Assembly (NCBI GenBank): GCA_017455945.1
Contig: JAFTLM010000395.1
Span: 1-7,855 of the forward strand
Length of the DNA: 7,855 bases
Source of the DNA: Clostridia bacterium
Lineage (GTDB): Bacteria > Bacillota > Clostridia > Oscillospirales > CAG-272
Direction of reading: 5' to 3'
The notes under the pieces are model-generated. The model was given only the letters and a program-made list of their open reading frames with translations, ran no database searches and was not told where the DNA came from. The position numbers and the translations under genes were made by a program. Below are positions 1 to 6,932 of the stretch, piece by piece (position 1 is the first letter of the stretch; every line of letters begins with the position of its first letter).

Positions 1-402
1 TATCTGGTAAGCTGCCGCCTGAACCGATTGCGGGGCGGCTGAAATTTCATCAAGAAACAGAATATTCACAATGTCATCGCCGCCGTCCATCTGAAAGATC
101 TGAGGCTTGAGCCATATGGCAAGGGTCTTGTCTGCGTTGGCGGTAGGAATACCTCGGAGGTCAATGGGATTGAACAGCAAAAGCCGCACGTCTGTAACCC
201 GGGCCTTTTTCCCTGTTTCCTTTTCAATCTTCCCCGCAATCTGTTTTACTCCCTGGGACTTACCCACACCGGGAGGTCCCCAGAGCATCACCGAAGGCAA
301 ACACTTCGGTGACAATCCTTTATTTATAACACTGCAATATGCGTTTGCAAGCATATTTACCGTTTTCTCAACGGTAAGTACAGGCATATTTGTATTACCC
401 AT
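1..402 (-). CDS. MoxR-type AAA+ ATPase, C-terminus cut off by window edge
   Basis: The frame is open from an ATG at 402-400 to the window edge and gives the first 134 residues of an AAA+ ATPase. The Walker A motif GPPGVGKS is at residues 42-49 and Walker B ILFLDEIS at 114-121. Between them are the DVRLLLFNPIDLRGIP stretch and a W..P segment, and SAAPQSVQAAAYQ follows Walker B. This pattern is typical of the MoxR branch (COG0714), whose members act as chaperone-like remodellers and are often encoded beside a VWA or metallopeptidase-like partner. Such a partner would be expected just past the left edge. Roughly the C-terminal half, including sensor 2, is missing. The ATG overlaps the end of the helicase gene by 8 bases, implying translational coupling. 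A second ATG at 387-385 (MPVLTVEK) lies about 10-14 bases after a GGA/GGG-rich stretch and may be the true start. Family assignment is secure; the substrate is unknown. Confidence 0.88.
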   Translation of the reverse strand, partial: MGNTNMPVLTVEKTVNMLANAYCSVINKGLSPKCLPSVMLWGPPGVGKSQGVKQIAGKIEKETGKKARVTDVRLLLFNPIDLRGIPTANADKTLAIWLKPQIFQMDGGDDIVNILFLDEISAAPQSVQAAAYQI

Positions 403-3400
403 CCTTTGTCATCCCCAATTCTTTATCTATTTTTTCAATTTCCGCTGCAAGCCTTTCTATCTCATCAACAAAGACCGGCACTTTTTCGGTAAGTTCTTTT
501 TCTATATTCTCTTTTTTCATTTTCAGGCATTCAAGCTCGTATTCCTGATTCTTTTTTATTCCCTCAAGATTTTCAAGAAGGTTATTGAGTCGCTTGGTGA
601 TACCCGATTGGCTTTCTATCTCCATATAATATGTGCCGCACCGTTTTACGAAAACGTATGGGATAGGCTCCTTGAGCAACGCTTCCTTCTCATCCTTGGA
701 GGGCGGAACCTTCGGTTTCATATGTGCGGGAACCACCACGTCAAAGCCCTGATAAGTAAGAATATTTCGCTCGAAGCGTGCGTTTATATGGAGCTTTACT
801 GCCGAGTATATGGCATCGCGGATTTTCTTTTGCTCCTCGTATTTCATATCGTTATACGTGTTCGGATTTTCGGCAACAAAAGCTATATCCTTTTCGGTAT
901 TTTTTATTCTCTGCTCCTGCTTGGCTATCTGCTCGGGAAGCTCTGCCAGCAGCCGTTGCTTTTTAATACGTTCTTCCTCATAATCTCTGTTGAGAATTTT
1001 ATATTTATCCAGGTCGTTGACAAGCTCTACGCGGCGTTTTATAAGCGGATTGCCTATTGCCAGTGCCTTGACCTCGGCATAGTTAAGCACCGTTTCGTCC
1101 ACGTCGTCTCCCTCTCTTACCGTAATATGACCCGAAAGTATCTGGCTGATAAATTTCTGCTTGGACTCAAGAAGCTGCCAGGAATAGGCGTCAAAGCTAC
1201 CCTTGGTAATATAACGGAAAATCTGCACCTTTTTACAGGTGTTTCCCTGGCGGAGTATTCTACCCTCTCGCTGTACCATATCGGCAGGACGCCACGGAAC
1301 GTCAAGATGATGCAAAGCGCAAAGTCTTTTTTGAACGTTGACGCCCAATCCCATTTTAAAGGTTGAACCTACAATGACAGACACGATACCGTTTCTGAGG
1401 TCGCGGAACAAAAGCTTTTTCTTTGCCTCCGTGTCCGCATCGTGGATAAAGGCAACCTCATTTTCGGGCATTCCCATGACTTTAATAAGTCCCTTCAGCT
1501 CATCGTAAAGGTTAAATCCCTGCTTAGGCGTTGACATATCACAGAACACCATCTGTATCAGCTTTTTGTCCCGTGTTTTTTCGTAAATCTCCATAATATT
1601 CTCGGCACACCGGAACACCTTTGAATCCACGTCAAGTCCGTAAACCATATCTATAAGACGCATATCAAGTGCCGCTTTTCGCCCGTCTGTGGTTATCTTC
1701 AAAAGATTGTCAACGGTTTTGGGCACTCTCTTTTTACGCACGTCATCGGCTCTGGTTGAAATCTCCCTGAGGTAATCCTTGAAGTCGTCGTTGCCCACAC
1801 GCACCGAATCGGTATATCCGTCAAACTCGGGAATTTCATCCGTACTGTCAACGTGATAAAAATCGGCAACGGTTGAAAGAATGTTGGTAAGCTCCGGCAC
1901 GTTGTAAAACTTTGAGAACCTGGTTGCCAGGTGATATTTGTTGGTGTCAACGTCAATCTCAAATTCGGTGGTCTTTTTGGCAAACATACCTACCCACGAA
2001 TCAAAATTCTGTATTCCCAAGAATTCCAACTCTCCGTCCTGAAGATATTTCTGGAGCACGAAAATGTCGGTAATCGAATTGGTAATCGGTGTTCCCGTGG
2101 CAAGAATAACTCTGCCTCCGTTGTTTTGTCTCTGAACGCAGTGAACCTTGTCCATCATACCCTTACACTTGTATGAACCCGATTTGTTAAAGCCCTTTAC
2201 ACGCATAATTCCGCTTTCAAGGGGCACGTTTTTATAGTTGTGTGCCTCGTCAACGAACAGCGTGTTGATGCCCAGCATATCGAAAGGAATCTCGCAGACG
2301 TTCTTTGACATATCATCCTGCAATTTATCCATCAAGCGATGCACCGAAGCTCTTTTTCTGTCAATATCGCCTTTGGAATAGAAATTGGTGCTGGCTTTAT
2401 CAAGCATCTTGAGCTTTTCCTCATAAAACTCCATATAGTATTTTTGTGAGAGCGACAGCATATCAAAGCAAGAATAGGTCATCAATATCGCGTCAAAATC
2501 CTCGTCAATAATGCGGTTCAGAGTTGCAGCCCTCTTTTTAAGGCAGAAATTGCGGTTGTTGACAACAAGAATATTGGCATTGGGATACATTTTTCCAAAC
2601 ATCTCAACCCATTGCGGCATAATATTGTTTGGAATAACGTAAAGGTTTTTGTTGGATTTTCCAAGTCTGCGCAATTCCATTCCCGCAGCTATCATCGTGT
2701 ATGTCTTTCCCGCACCCACGTCGTGTGCCAGCAGGGTGTTGGGAGACATAATAATTCTTGCGATTGAATCCTTCTGGTGCTTGCGGAGCTGAATTTCCGG
2801 GTTCATATCGGGCAAGTCCAGAAAGCTTCCGTCAAACACCCTTTTCTTGATGTTACCGTATCTGCGGCAGTAGGCTCCCTGAAGTCTCGCCTTACGCTTT
2901 TCATCATTCCACACCCACTGCTTGAATTCACCTATCATCTTCTCCTGCTTTTCCAGTATCTTAACCGTTTCTTTCTGATTGATGATACGCTCCTTTTTGG
3001 TTGGGTCGACAGTATCGTAAATGGCTATGGTTTTCATATTCAGAATGTTTTCAAGCAGATATAGCATATCCATTCGCGGCGTTCCGTAAATTGAATAGTT
3101 GTACTGCTCGTATTTGCCGTGTTCGTGGCTTTTGCGGAATCGGGTCTTTTCAGGAACCTCCCAAAGTCCGGTAAGATCATCGTGTCTGACCGAATACTGT
3201 GCCTGGAGAAAGGGTTCAGCCGCCGCAGGGTATTCGCCGTCTATCTTTTCAATTCCTATAAGGTGGAGAATAAAGTCATCTATAACGTCGGCGGGAACCC
3301 ACGGAGAACCGAGAGTAATGTATATATCTTTCGGGTCAAGGTCGGGACCGATAATGTCTTTAAGTGCCTTTATGTTGCTGTCAAATATACCGGGATATTC

Positions 3401-4027
3401 CTTGTTTGCCTCCTCGGCAATCGCCAATTTGTGCATAAGATTTCCCGAAAGATATTCGTCTGCGTCTTCCCAGCCCTTATAATAGCACTCATTCCAATGG
3501 AGAGGATTCTGGAAGATACTGCCCTTGAGAGCTTCTATAACGGTTTTCATTTCCTCTCCCGTAACAGAAGCAATAAACTCAATATCCACAAGTCCCAGCG
3601 CGTCAAGCGAAACCAACAAGCCCTCGACGATACTGTCGCAATGAACGTTGGCACGCGCATCATCCTCATAACGGTTTACGTAATCAATGGGAAGGTCCAT
3701 TGCGGTAATCTCTTTGGCACGCTCTATTCTCTTGCGTTCGGCACGCTTTGCGGCTCTGACCTCGGCGGCTCTTCTACGCTTTTCCGCCTCCTCCATTCGC
3801 TCCTTCAGCCTCTGAGCCTCCTGTTCTTTACGCCGTCTTTCTTCTCGCTCTTTAATGTCAAGCTGTGCCAGCTTTAAAGACTCAATGGCAACATCAAGGT
3901 CTTCAACCGACAAAATTTCTCCGCCGGTTTTTATGTTTTCGTAAAAATTATAAAGCAAGTTGCTCTTTTGCTTTGCCAAAAGTACCACATCACTCTCGGC
4001 CCTATTTGTTACATCTTCAACTGCCAT
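395..4027 (-). CDS. Large SNF2/DEAH-type helicase (COG4646-like) without methylase domain
   Basis: A 1210-residue superfamily 2 DNA translocase/helicase. Residues about 57-108 are a highly charged Lys/Arg/Glu-rich coiled coil. A DEYLSGN motif (190-196) and a LGSPWVP motif (239-245) follow; together these mark the family usually annotated as N12-class adenine-specific DNA methylase/helicase on phages, plasmids and conjugative elements. The motor has Walker A AHDVGAGKT (434-442), motif II DEAH (593-596), motif III TGTP (644-647), and a C-terminal RecA lobe with motif VI QREGRILRQGN (919-929). The last 200 residues contain further coiled coils. No methylase NPPY or DPPY motif is visible, so it probably moves on or remodels DNA without modifying it itself. 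A TTG further upstream (4060) would add 11 residues, but the ATG at 4027 is preferred because an AAGGAAGG site sits 8 bases ahead of it. It ends in TAA and overlaps the MoxR gene. The family call is firm; the biological role is inferred. Confidence 0.93.
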   Translation of the reverse strand: MAVEDVTNRAESDVVLLAKQKSNLLYNFYENIKTGGEILSVEDLDVAIESLKLAQLDIKEREERRRKEQEAQRLKERMEEAEKRRRAAEVRAAKRAERKRIERAKEITAMDLPIDYVNRYEDDARANVHCDSIVEGLLVSLDALGLVDIEFIASVTGEEMKTVIEALKGSIFQNPLHWNECYYKGWEDADEYLSGNLMHKLAIAEEANKEYPGIFDSNIKALKDIIGPDLDPKDIYITLGSPWVPADVIDDFILHLIGIEKIDGEYPAAAEPFLQAQYSVRHDDLTGLWEVPEKTRFRKSHEHGKYEQYNYSIYGTPRMDMLYLLENILNMKTIAIYDTVDPTKKERIINQKETVKILEKQEKMIGEFKQWVWNDEKRKARLQGAYCRRYGNIKKRVFDGSFLDLPDMNPEIQLRKHQKDSIARIIMSPNTLLAHDVGAGKTYTMIAAGMELRRLGKSNKNLYVIPNNIMPQWVEMFGKMYPNANILVVNNRNFCLKKRAATLNRIIDEDFDAILMTYSCFDMLSLSQKYYMEFYEEKLKMLDKASTNFYSKGDIDRKRASVHRLMDKLQDDMSKNVCEIPFDMLGINTLFVDEAHNYKNVPLESGIMRVKGFNKSGSYKCKGMMDKVHCVQRQNNGGRVILATGTPITNSITDIFVLQKYLQDGELEFLGIQNFDSWVGMFAKKTTEFEIDVDTNKYHLATRFSKFYNVPELTNILSTVADFYHVDSTDEIPEFDGYTDSVRVGNDDFKDYLREISTRADDVRKKRVPKTVDNLLKITTDGRKAALDMRLIDMVYGLDVDSKVFRCAENIMEIYEKTRDKKLIQMVFCDMSTPKQGFNLYDELKGLIKVMGMPENEVAFIHDADTEAKKKLLFRDLRNGIVSVIVGSTFKMGLGVNVQKRLCALHHLDVPWRPADMVQREGRILRQGNTCKKVQIFRYITKGSFDAYSWQLLESKQKFISQILSGHITVREGDDVDETVLNYAEVKALAIGNPLIKRRVELVNDLDKYKILNRDYEEERIKKQRLLAELPEQIAKQEQRIKNTEKDIAFVAENPNTYNDMKYEEQKKIRDAIYSAVKLHINARFERNILTYQGFDVVVPAHMKPKVPPSKDEKEALLKEPIPYVFVKRCGTYYMEIESQSGITKRLNNLLENLEGIKKNQEYELECLKMKKENIEKELTEKVPVFVDEIERLAAEIEKIDKELGMTKDG

Positions 4028-4035
4028 TGCATTTT

Positions 4036-4043
4036 CCTTCCTT
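4036..4043 (-). promoter_or_regulatory. Ribosome binding site that sets the helicase start
   Basis: On the minus strand AAGGAAGG lies 8 bases ahead of the ATG at 4027-4025. No comparable site precedes the upstream TTG at 4060-4058, so translation most likely begins at MAVEDVTN. Confidence 0.75.
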
Positions 4044-4083
4044 TTGTTGAGGTCATTCAAACTTTATTTTTAGAGGCGACCTT

Positions 4084-4221
4084 TTACTTATCGAATTTAA
4101 TTCCCGCAAGAATCATTCCCTATTTTGTGTAACCAAGCGAGTTTCTCACCGTATCGGCTTCGCAATCACACAGAATATTGCGGTAAGCTCCGAGAAGAAG
4201 CCCAAGGTCTATCTCATCACA
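4084..4221 (-). pseudogene. Protein-like frame remnant after the stop of the acidic-protein gene
   Basis: Directly after the TGA (4224-4222) of the 189-residue gene the same frame stays open for 33 codons to a TAG at 4122-4120. It then runs a further 11 codons, starting GMILAGIKFDK, to a TAA at 4086-4084. The 33-residue part contains IDLGLLLGAYRNIL and DTVRNSLGYTK. This has the amphipathic, mixed composition of real protein rather than of random intergenic DNA. No ATG, GTG or TTG stands near its beginning, and no ribosome binding site is seen. It could be the 3' end of a decayed small gene, a C-terminal extension of the acidic protein lost by nonsense mutation, or a readthrough product. The other genes here end normally at TGA or TAA and carry no internal TAG, which argues against a changed genetic code. 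Confidence 0.35.
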
Positions 4222-4791
4222 TCAAACAGTAAACTCTTTTGCCTTTACAAGGTCGATGTAAAGCTCCGAGCTACAATCGTCCTGACCGAACAAATCATCG
4301 ATATACATAAAGTAGTCCTTTTCCTCGGTCATTGAGAACATATTGGTTTTAATTGTGGGATCATATCCGTTGCAGGGCCCGTCATCATCTCCGAAAAAGA
4401 CAATCTCTCCGTTTTCGTAGCGATATGCAATCATCCAATCGGTAAATTCACCCTCCGGAATATGCGGAACAACGTCATAACCTTCAAAAACCCTGACAAG
4501 TGCGTCCTGTACCTCAGTAAGCTTTTTCTGTGTAAGGCAGATGTCGTATTCGTCATCTTCGTCTTCATCGTTACCCCACATATCTTCAATATACTCCGAA
4601 AGACGTTTAATACGTCCTTTTCCGTCAAACATTGTGTTTTGGGAAAACGCCAGGCTTTTCATAACCGCTCTGGCGGCATCCCTCGCCTCCTCAAAGCTGT
4701 CAAATGCATATGTGTGCATCTTCAGGTCTCCAACTCTTGCACAAACATCCGGAAGTGATGTCTTAACCGATAATACCCATGTGTTTTTCAT
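4222..4791 (-). CDS. Acidic protein of unknown function, 189 residues
   Basis: I do not recognise the family. The protein starts MKNTWVLSVK. It has a hydrophilic N-terminal part with a helix-like segment FEEARDAARAVMKSLAF (33-49), a run of acids NDEDEDDEYD at 74-83, and a C-terminal part with more acidic patches (GDDDGP, YIDDLFGQDD). It has no signal peptide, membrane segment or catalytic motif that I can see, so it is probably cytosolic. The gene begins 31 bases after the stop of the FtsH-like protease gene in the same direction, and the helicase gene lies 194 bases downstream, so co-transcription is likely. The start is the ATG at 4791 rather than the upstream TTG at 4833, which would overlap the protease gene, because an AGAGGAG site sits just ahead of the ATG. 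It could be an adaptor, inhibitor or substrate of the neighbouring protease; this is speculation from position only. Confidence 0.82.
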   Translation of the reverse strand: MKNTWVLSVKTSLPDVCARVGDLKMHTYAFDSFEEARDAARAVMKSLAFSQNTMFDGKGRIKRLSEYIEDMWGNDEDEDDEYDICLTQKKLTEVQDALVRVFEGYDVVPHIPEGEFTDWMIAYRYENGEIVFFGDDDGPCNGYDPTIKTNMFSMTEEKDYFMYIDDLFGQDDCSSELYIDLVKAKEFTV

Positions 4792-4798
4792 ATTTTTT

Positions 4799-4805
4799 CT
4801 CCTCT
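4799..4805 (-). promoter_or_regulatory. Ribosome binding site that sets the start of the acidic protein
   Basis: AGAGGAG on the minus strand lies 7 bases before the ATG at 4791-4789. This site rules in favour of the ATG over the TTG at 4833-4831, which overlaps the preceding gene and has no such site. Confidence 0.8.
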
Positions 4806-4822
4806 TTATGTTTAAATTTATT

Positions 4823-6088
4823 TCAACCCACAACTGCGGGGGTTATGGTACAGCTTTCACGGATACGCTTCATATCCGAATAGAGCAGAGTTTCCTTCTC
4901 CAAGAGCTCTTTCGCTGTTTTTTCAAGAAACTCACGGTTCTGAGCGATGATTTCCTTTGCCTTGAACAGATAACGTTCAAGCTCGGAATGAATCGCCAAT
5001 TCTATGTTTGCCACCGATGTTTCAGACGCCCTCATACCGGGAACGAACAGATGACTGACTCCGACACTTCCCACGCTGCCAATGCTTTGCCTCAAATGCC
5101 ATTGTGCATCGTCAAGGTCCCCTGACGTTCCGCTTGCCACCTTTCCGTATTTCATCTCGCTTGAAGCCTTGCCTCCGAGAGCAATAAGAATTTCATAGGC
5201 TCTGCGTTCGGGTCTCTTACAGCGAAGAGCAAATCCTCCCATTCCGGATAAGTCATTTGAAGAAAGAGACAGCATTCCGATATATCCCGGCATCAGCACC
5301 TCGGCAATCACCGCGTGACCTGCCTCGTGATAAGCCGTTTCCTCTTTCTTTTTCGAGTCGAGAGAACCGCAACGGTTTTCAAGCCCGTAAACACTCGTCA
5401 GCGTCGACTTAACAAAATCGGACATTTCGATACAATCCCTCCTGCCAAAAGCCGCCTCAATCGCAGCCTCGTTTATCACGCTTTCAAGTGTTGCACAGGA
5501 ACGACCCGCCAACATCTTTGCTATATCCTCGTAATTGATGGTTTCCGATACTTTTATGCCCTCCATATAATGCGTAATAATGGCAACCGCATCTTCACCT
5601 TCGGGGTTTCCGATCTCGATTATTCGGTCAAACCTGCCCGCTCTGATCAACGACTCCGGAAGAATCCCCGTATCATTTGCCGTTGCCATAACAAAGATGT
5701 TCTTATCTTTGACAGAATCTATGCACGACTGCACAACCGCAAATTCATCTCCCTTTTTTGCAGACGACGCAAACTTGTCAATATCGTCAAGCAGGATTAC
5801 AGCTCTCTCGTTTTCGAGCGCCATTTTCTCAAACGTTTTCCTGATATGCTCGCAAAACGCCTCTTTTGCCATATCGTGGCGAATAATCGTATAAGGAATC
5901 CCCGCTTCTTCTATCAAAGCCGTAGCAAACAAGGTTTTTCCGACTCCGGGTTCACCGTAAATAAGTACTCCGTGAGGTATCTTGGCTCCCAATCTCTCGT
6001 ATTCGGAATAATTCTTAATCATATCCACCACCTGACGCATATTCCGTTTTACTTCTTCATAACCGATAATCTTATCAAATGCACTCAT
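4823..6088 (-). CDS. Soluble FtsH-like AAA+ zinc metalloprotease
   Basis: A 421-residue protein carrying both halves of FtsH: an AAA+ unfoldase followed by an M41 peptidase domain. Visible motifs are Walker A GEPGVGKT (45-52), Walker B ILLDDID (98-104), sensor-1 ATAN (135-138), and the second region of homology with the arginine pair in LIRAGRFDR (147-155). The zinc site is HEAGH (254-258), with the likely third ligand Asp327 in TSGDLDD. All key catalytic residues are present, so it should unfold and degrade proteins using ATP. Classical FtsH is about 600-650 residues with two N-terminal membrane helices. This one begins directly at the AAA domain and has no hydrophobic segment, so it should be cytosolic. 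The segment that should hold the FVG-type pore loop reads AFCEHIRKTF and appears shortened. The ATG has an AGGAGA site about 7 bases ahead. It lies between two uncharacterised genes, which may supply adaptors or substrates. It should not be taken for the housekeeping ftsH. Confidence 0.93.
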   Translation of the reverse strand: MSAFDKIIGYEEVKRNMRQVVDMIKNYSEYERLGAKIPHGVLIYGEPGVGKTLFATALIEEAGIPYTIIRHDMAKEAFCEHIRKTFEKMALENERAVILLDDIDKFASSAKKGDEFAVVQSCIDSVKDKNIFVMATANDTGILPESLIRAGRFDRIIEIGNPEGEDAVAIITHYMEGIKVSETINYEDIAKMLAGRSCATLESVINEAAIEAAFGRRDCIEMSDFVKSTLTSVYGLENRCGSLDSKKKEETAYHEAGHAVIAEVLMPGYIGMLSLSSNDLSGMGGFALRCKRPERRAYEILIALGGKASSEMKYGKVASGTSGDLDDAQWHLRQSIGSVGSVGVSHLFVPGMRASETSVANIELAIHSELERYLFKAKEIIAQNREFLEKTAKELLEKETLLYSDMKRIRESCTITPAVVG

Positions 6089-6128
6089 TTTTTGTCTCCT
6101 TTTTTTCTGTGTTTGTTTTTACGGTGTC

Positions 6129-6134
6129 ATTATA
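6129..6134 (-). promoter_or_regulatory. Possible internal -10 box ahead of the protease gene
   Basis: A perfect TATAAT occurs on the minus strand in the 66-base gap before the FtsH-like gene, about 40 bases ahead of its ATG. The matching -35 position (around 6152-6157) reads TAAAAT, a poor match, so activity would need an activator or may be absent. Confidence 0.3.
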
Positions 6135-6143
6135 GAATTTTTG

Positions 6144-6163
6144 ATGCTGTTATTTTACAGCAT
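6144..6163 (-). other. Hairpin over the stop codon of the 209-residue gene
   Basis: ATGCTGT and ACAGCAT form a perfect 7-base-pair stem with a 6-base loop. The stem includes the last two codons and the TAA of the upstream gene. No U-run follows on the minus strand, so it is a poor terminator. It could protect or process the message between the two genes, or be coincidental. Confidence 0.35.
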
Positions 6164-6784
6164 GGAAAAAACTTTCCAAACTTTTTTGATTTTTATTATT
6201 TTCTCAAAGCTTCCTTCTTCATAATCTTTTTTCGTTGCGGCAACGAACACCTGTCTGTCAAGTCGGTCAAGCTGTGCCAGCATATCCGCTGAAACACTGT
6301 CGCCGTCATAGACGAAGATTGGACGCGTGTCGCCCAGGGCTGTATCGCGAACAAGAAGCTCAACAAACTCCGCCCACTTTTTTTCTGTAAGCTCTTCGTC
6401 TTTGACATCCGAAAGGTAACTTTGTTTGTTAAAAAAGCTGTTTGCCGAATTCAGGCTGAAATCTATGATAAGTCCCTTGTATTCAAACAATGCCAGATCG
6501 TTTAAAGTTTGATCATCATATTCCGCATACGTTGCAAAAACCTTCATAGGCTCATCTGACATAGCCGTTGCCGAAATGCGGTATAGCTGTTCATCAAAGA
6601 AAAAATCAAAATTCACGATTCGCATATTGCGGCTTTCGTTAAAAGCTCCGCAGCTCACTTCAGCCAAGGCTTTTAACACCGAAACGGAATTTTCGCCGAC
6701 CAACAGATTAGTTTTTTGAAATTCCGACACGACGTGTTCTCCGCTGCCTAAAATAATTTCCGCGTTTAAAATATTACACTCCAT
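6155..6784 (-). CDS. Unknown 209-residue protein, possible degenerate RecF/SMC-like ATPase
   Basis: First gene of the proposed operon; I do not recognise the family with certainty. The ATG at 6784 has an excellent GGAGG site (6794-6790) five bases ahead. The sequence faintly recalls a RecF/SMC/ABC-type ATPase. NLLVGENSVSVLKAL (26-40) resembles the NxxVGENGSGKSxLLKAL loop but is two residues shorter and lacks the glycine and Lys-Ser. IVNFDFFFDEQLYRI (56-70) resembles the strand pair that follows in such proteins. RPIFVYDGDSVSADMLAQLDRL (154-175) with RQVFVAATKK (177-186) resembles a Walker B, D-loop and final strand, but without the catalytic glutamate. If this reading is right, the protein is an inactive ATPase-like scaffold rather than an enzyme. 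No signal peptide or membrane helix is visible. It precedes the FtsH-like protease by 66 bases. That the gene is real is likely; the fold assignment is a weak inference. Confidence 0.8.
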   Translation of the reverse strand: MECNILNAEIILGSGEHVVSEFQKTNLLVGENSVSVLKALAEVSCGAFNESRNMRIVNFDFFFDEQLYRISATAMSDEPMKVFATYAEYDDQTLNDLALFEYKGLIIDFSLNSANSFFNKQSYLSDVKDEELTEKKWAEFVELLVRDTALGDTRPIFVYDGDSVSADMLAQLDRLDRQVFVAATKKDYEEGSFEKIIKIKKVWKVFSML

Positions 6785-6809
6785 TTTTTCCTCCGTTTTT
6801 GTTATTTAC

Positions 6810-6828
6810 GGCACCGCCTCGCGGCACC
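6810..6828 (-). promoter_or_regulatory. GC-rich 5'-UTR hairpin ahead of the 209-residue gene
   Basis: The minus-strand RNA can fold GGUGCCGC, a GAG loop and GCGGUGCC into an 8-pair stem that includes two G-U pairs. It begins about 25 bases before the ATG, just outside the ribosome binding site. The two G-U pairs become mismatches on the plus strand, so the structure is specific to the operon's own transcript. It stands out in an AT-rich spacer and may influence translation or mRNA stability. No known riboswitch is recognised. Confidence 0.4.
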
Positions 6829-6899
6829 ATTTGCTTTACGTGCTAATATTAACAAATTCCGTGCTGTATTTTTTCATCATCAATTACTTTTTTCGTTTT

Positions 6900-6929
6900 T
6901 TTATAAAAAATTTTAATTATAATTTGCAA
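6900..6929 (-). promoter_or_regulatory. Candidate sigma-A-type promoter of the five-gene operon
   Basis: On the minus strand TTGCAA (6929-6924) and TATAAA (6905-6900) are separated by 18 bases within a very AT-rich stretch (6841-6930). It would start transcription near 6893 and leave a leader of about 110 bases. AT-rich DNA yields such matches by chance, so this is a weak call; position between a terminator and the first gene is the main support. Confidence 0.35.
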
Positions 6930-6932
6930 AAG

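Noticed and set aside
107..1366. Long open frame of 419 codons on the plus strand
   Set aside because: It lies antisense to the helicase and MoxR genes, reads as hydrophobic low-complexity sequence rich in Phe and Leu, and has no family resemblance. It is a shadow of the codon use of the real genes.
3119..3877. 252-codon plus-strand frame
   Set aside because: Antisense to the well-supported N-terminal part of the helicase; no recognisable motif and no ribosome binding site.
4058..4060. TTG as helicase start
   Set aside because: It lacks a ribosome binding site, while the ATG 33 bases downstream has AAGGAAGG at good distance.
4084..4122. TAG reassigned to a sense codon, as in some gut phages
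   Set aside because: More than 2,400 codons of the other genes contain no in-frame TAG, so a general reassignment is not supported by this window.
4180..4224. Selenocysteine at the TGA that precedes the in-frame extension
   Set aside because: I could not fold a convincing bacterial SECIS-type hairpin just after the TGA, and no redox motif surrounds it.
4831..4833. TTG as start of the acidic protein
   Set aside because: It overlaps the end of the protease gene without a ribosome binding site; the ATG at 4791 has a strong one.
5315..6292. 325-codon plus-strand frame
   Set aside because: Antisense to the FtsH-like protease, whose catalytic motifs are unmistakable on the minus strand.
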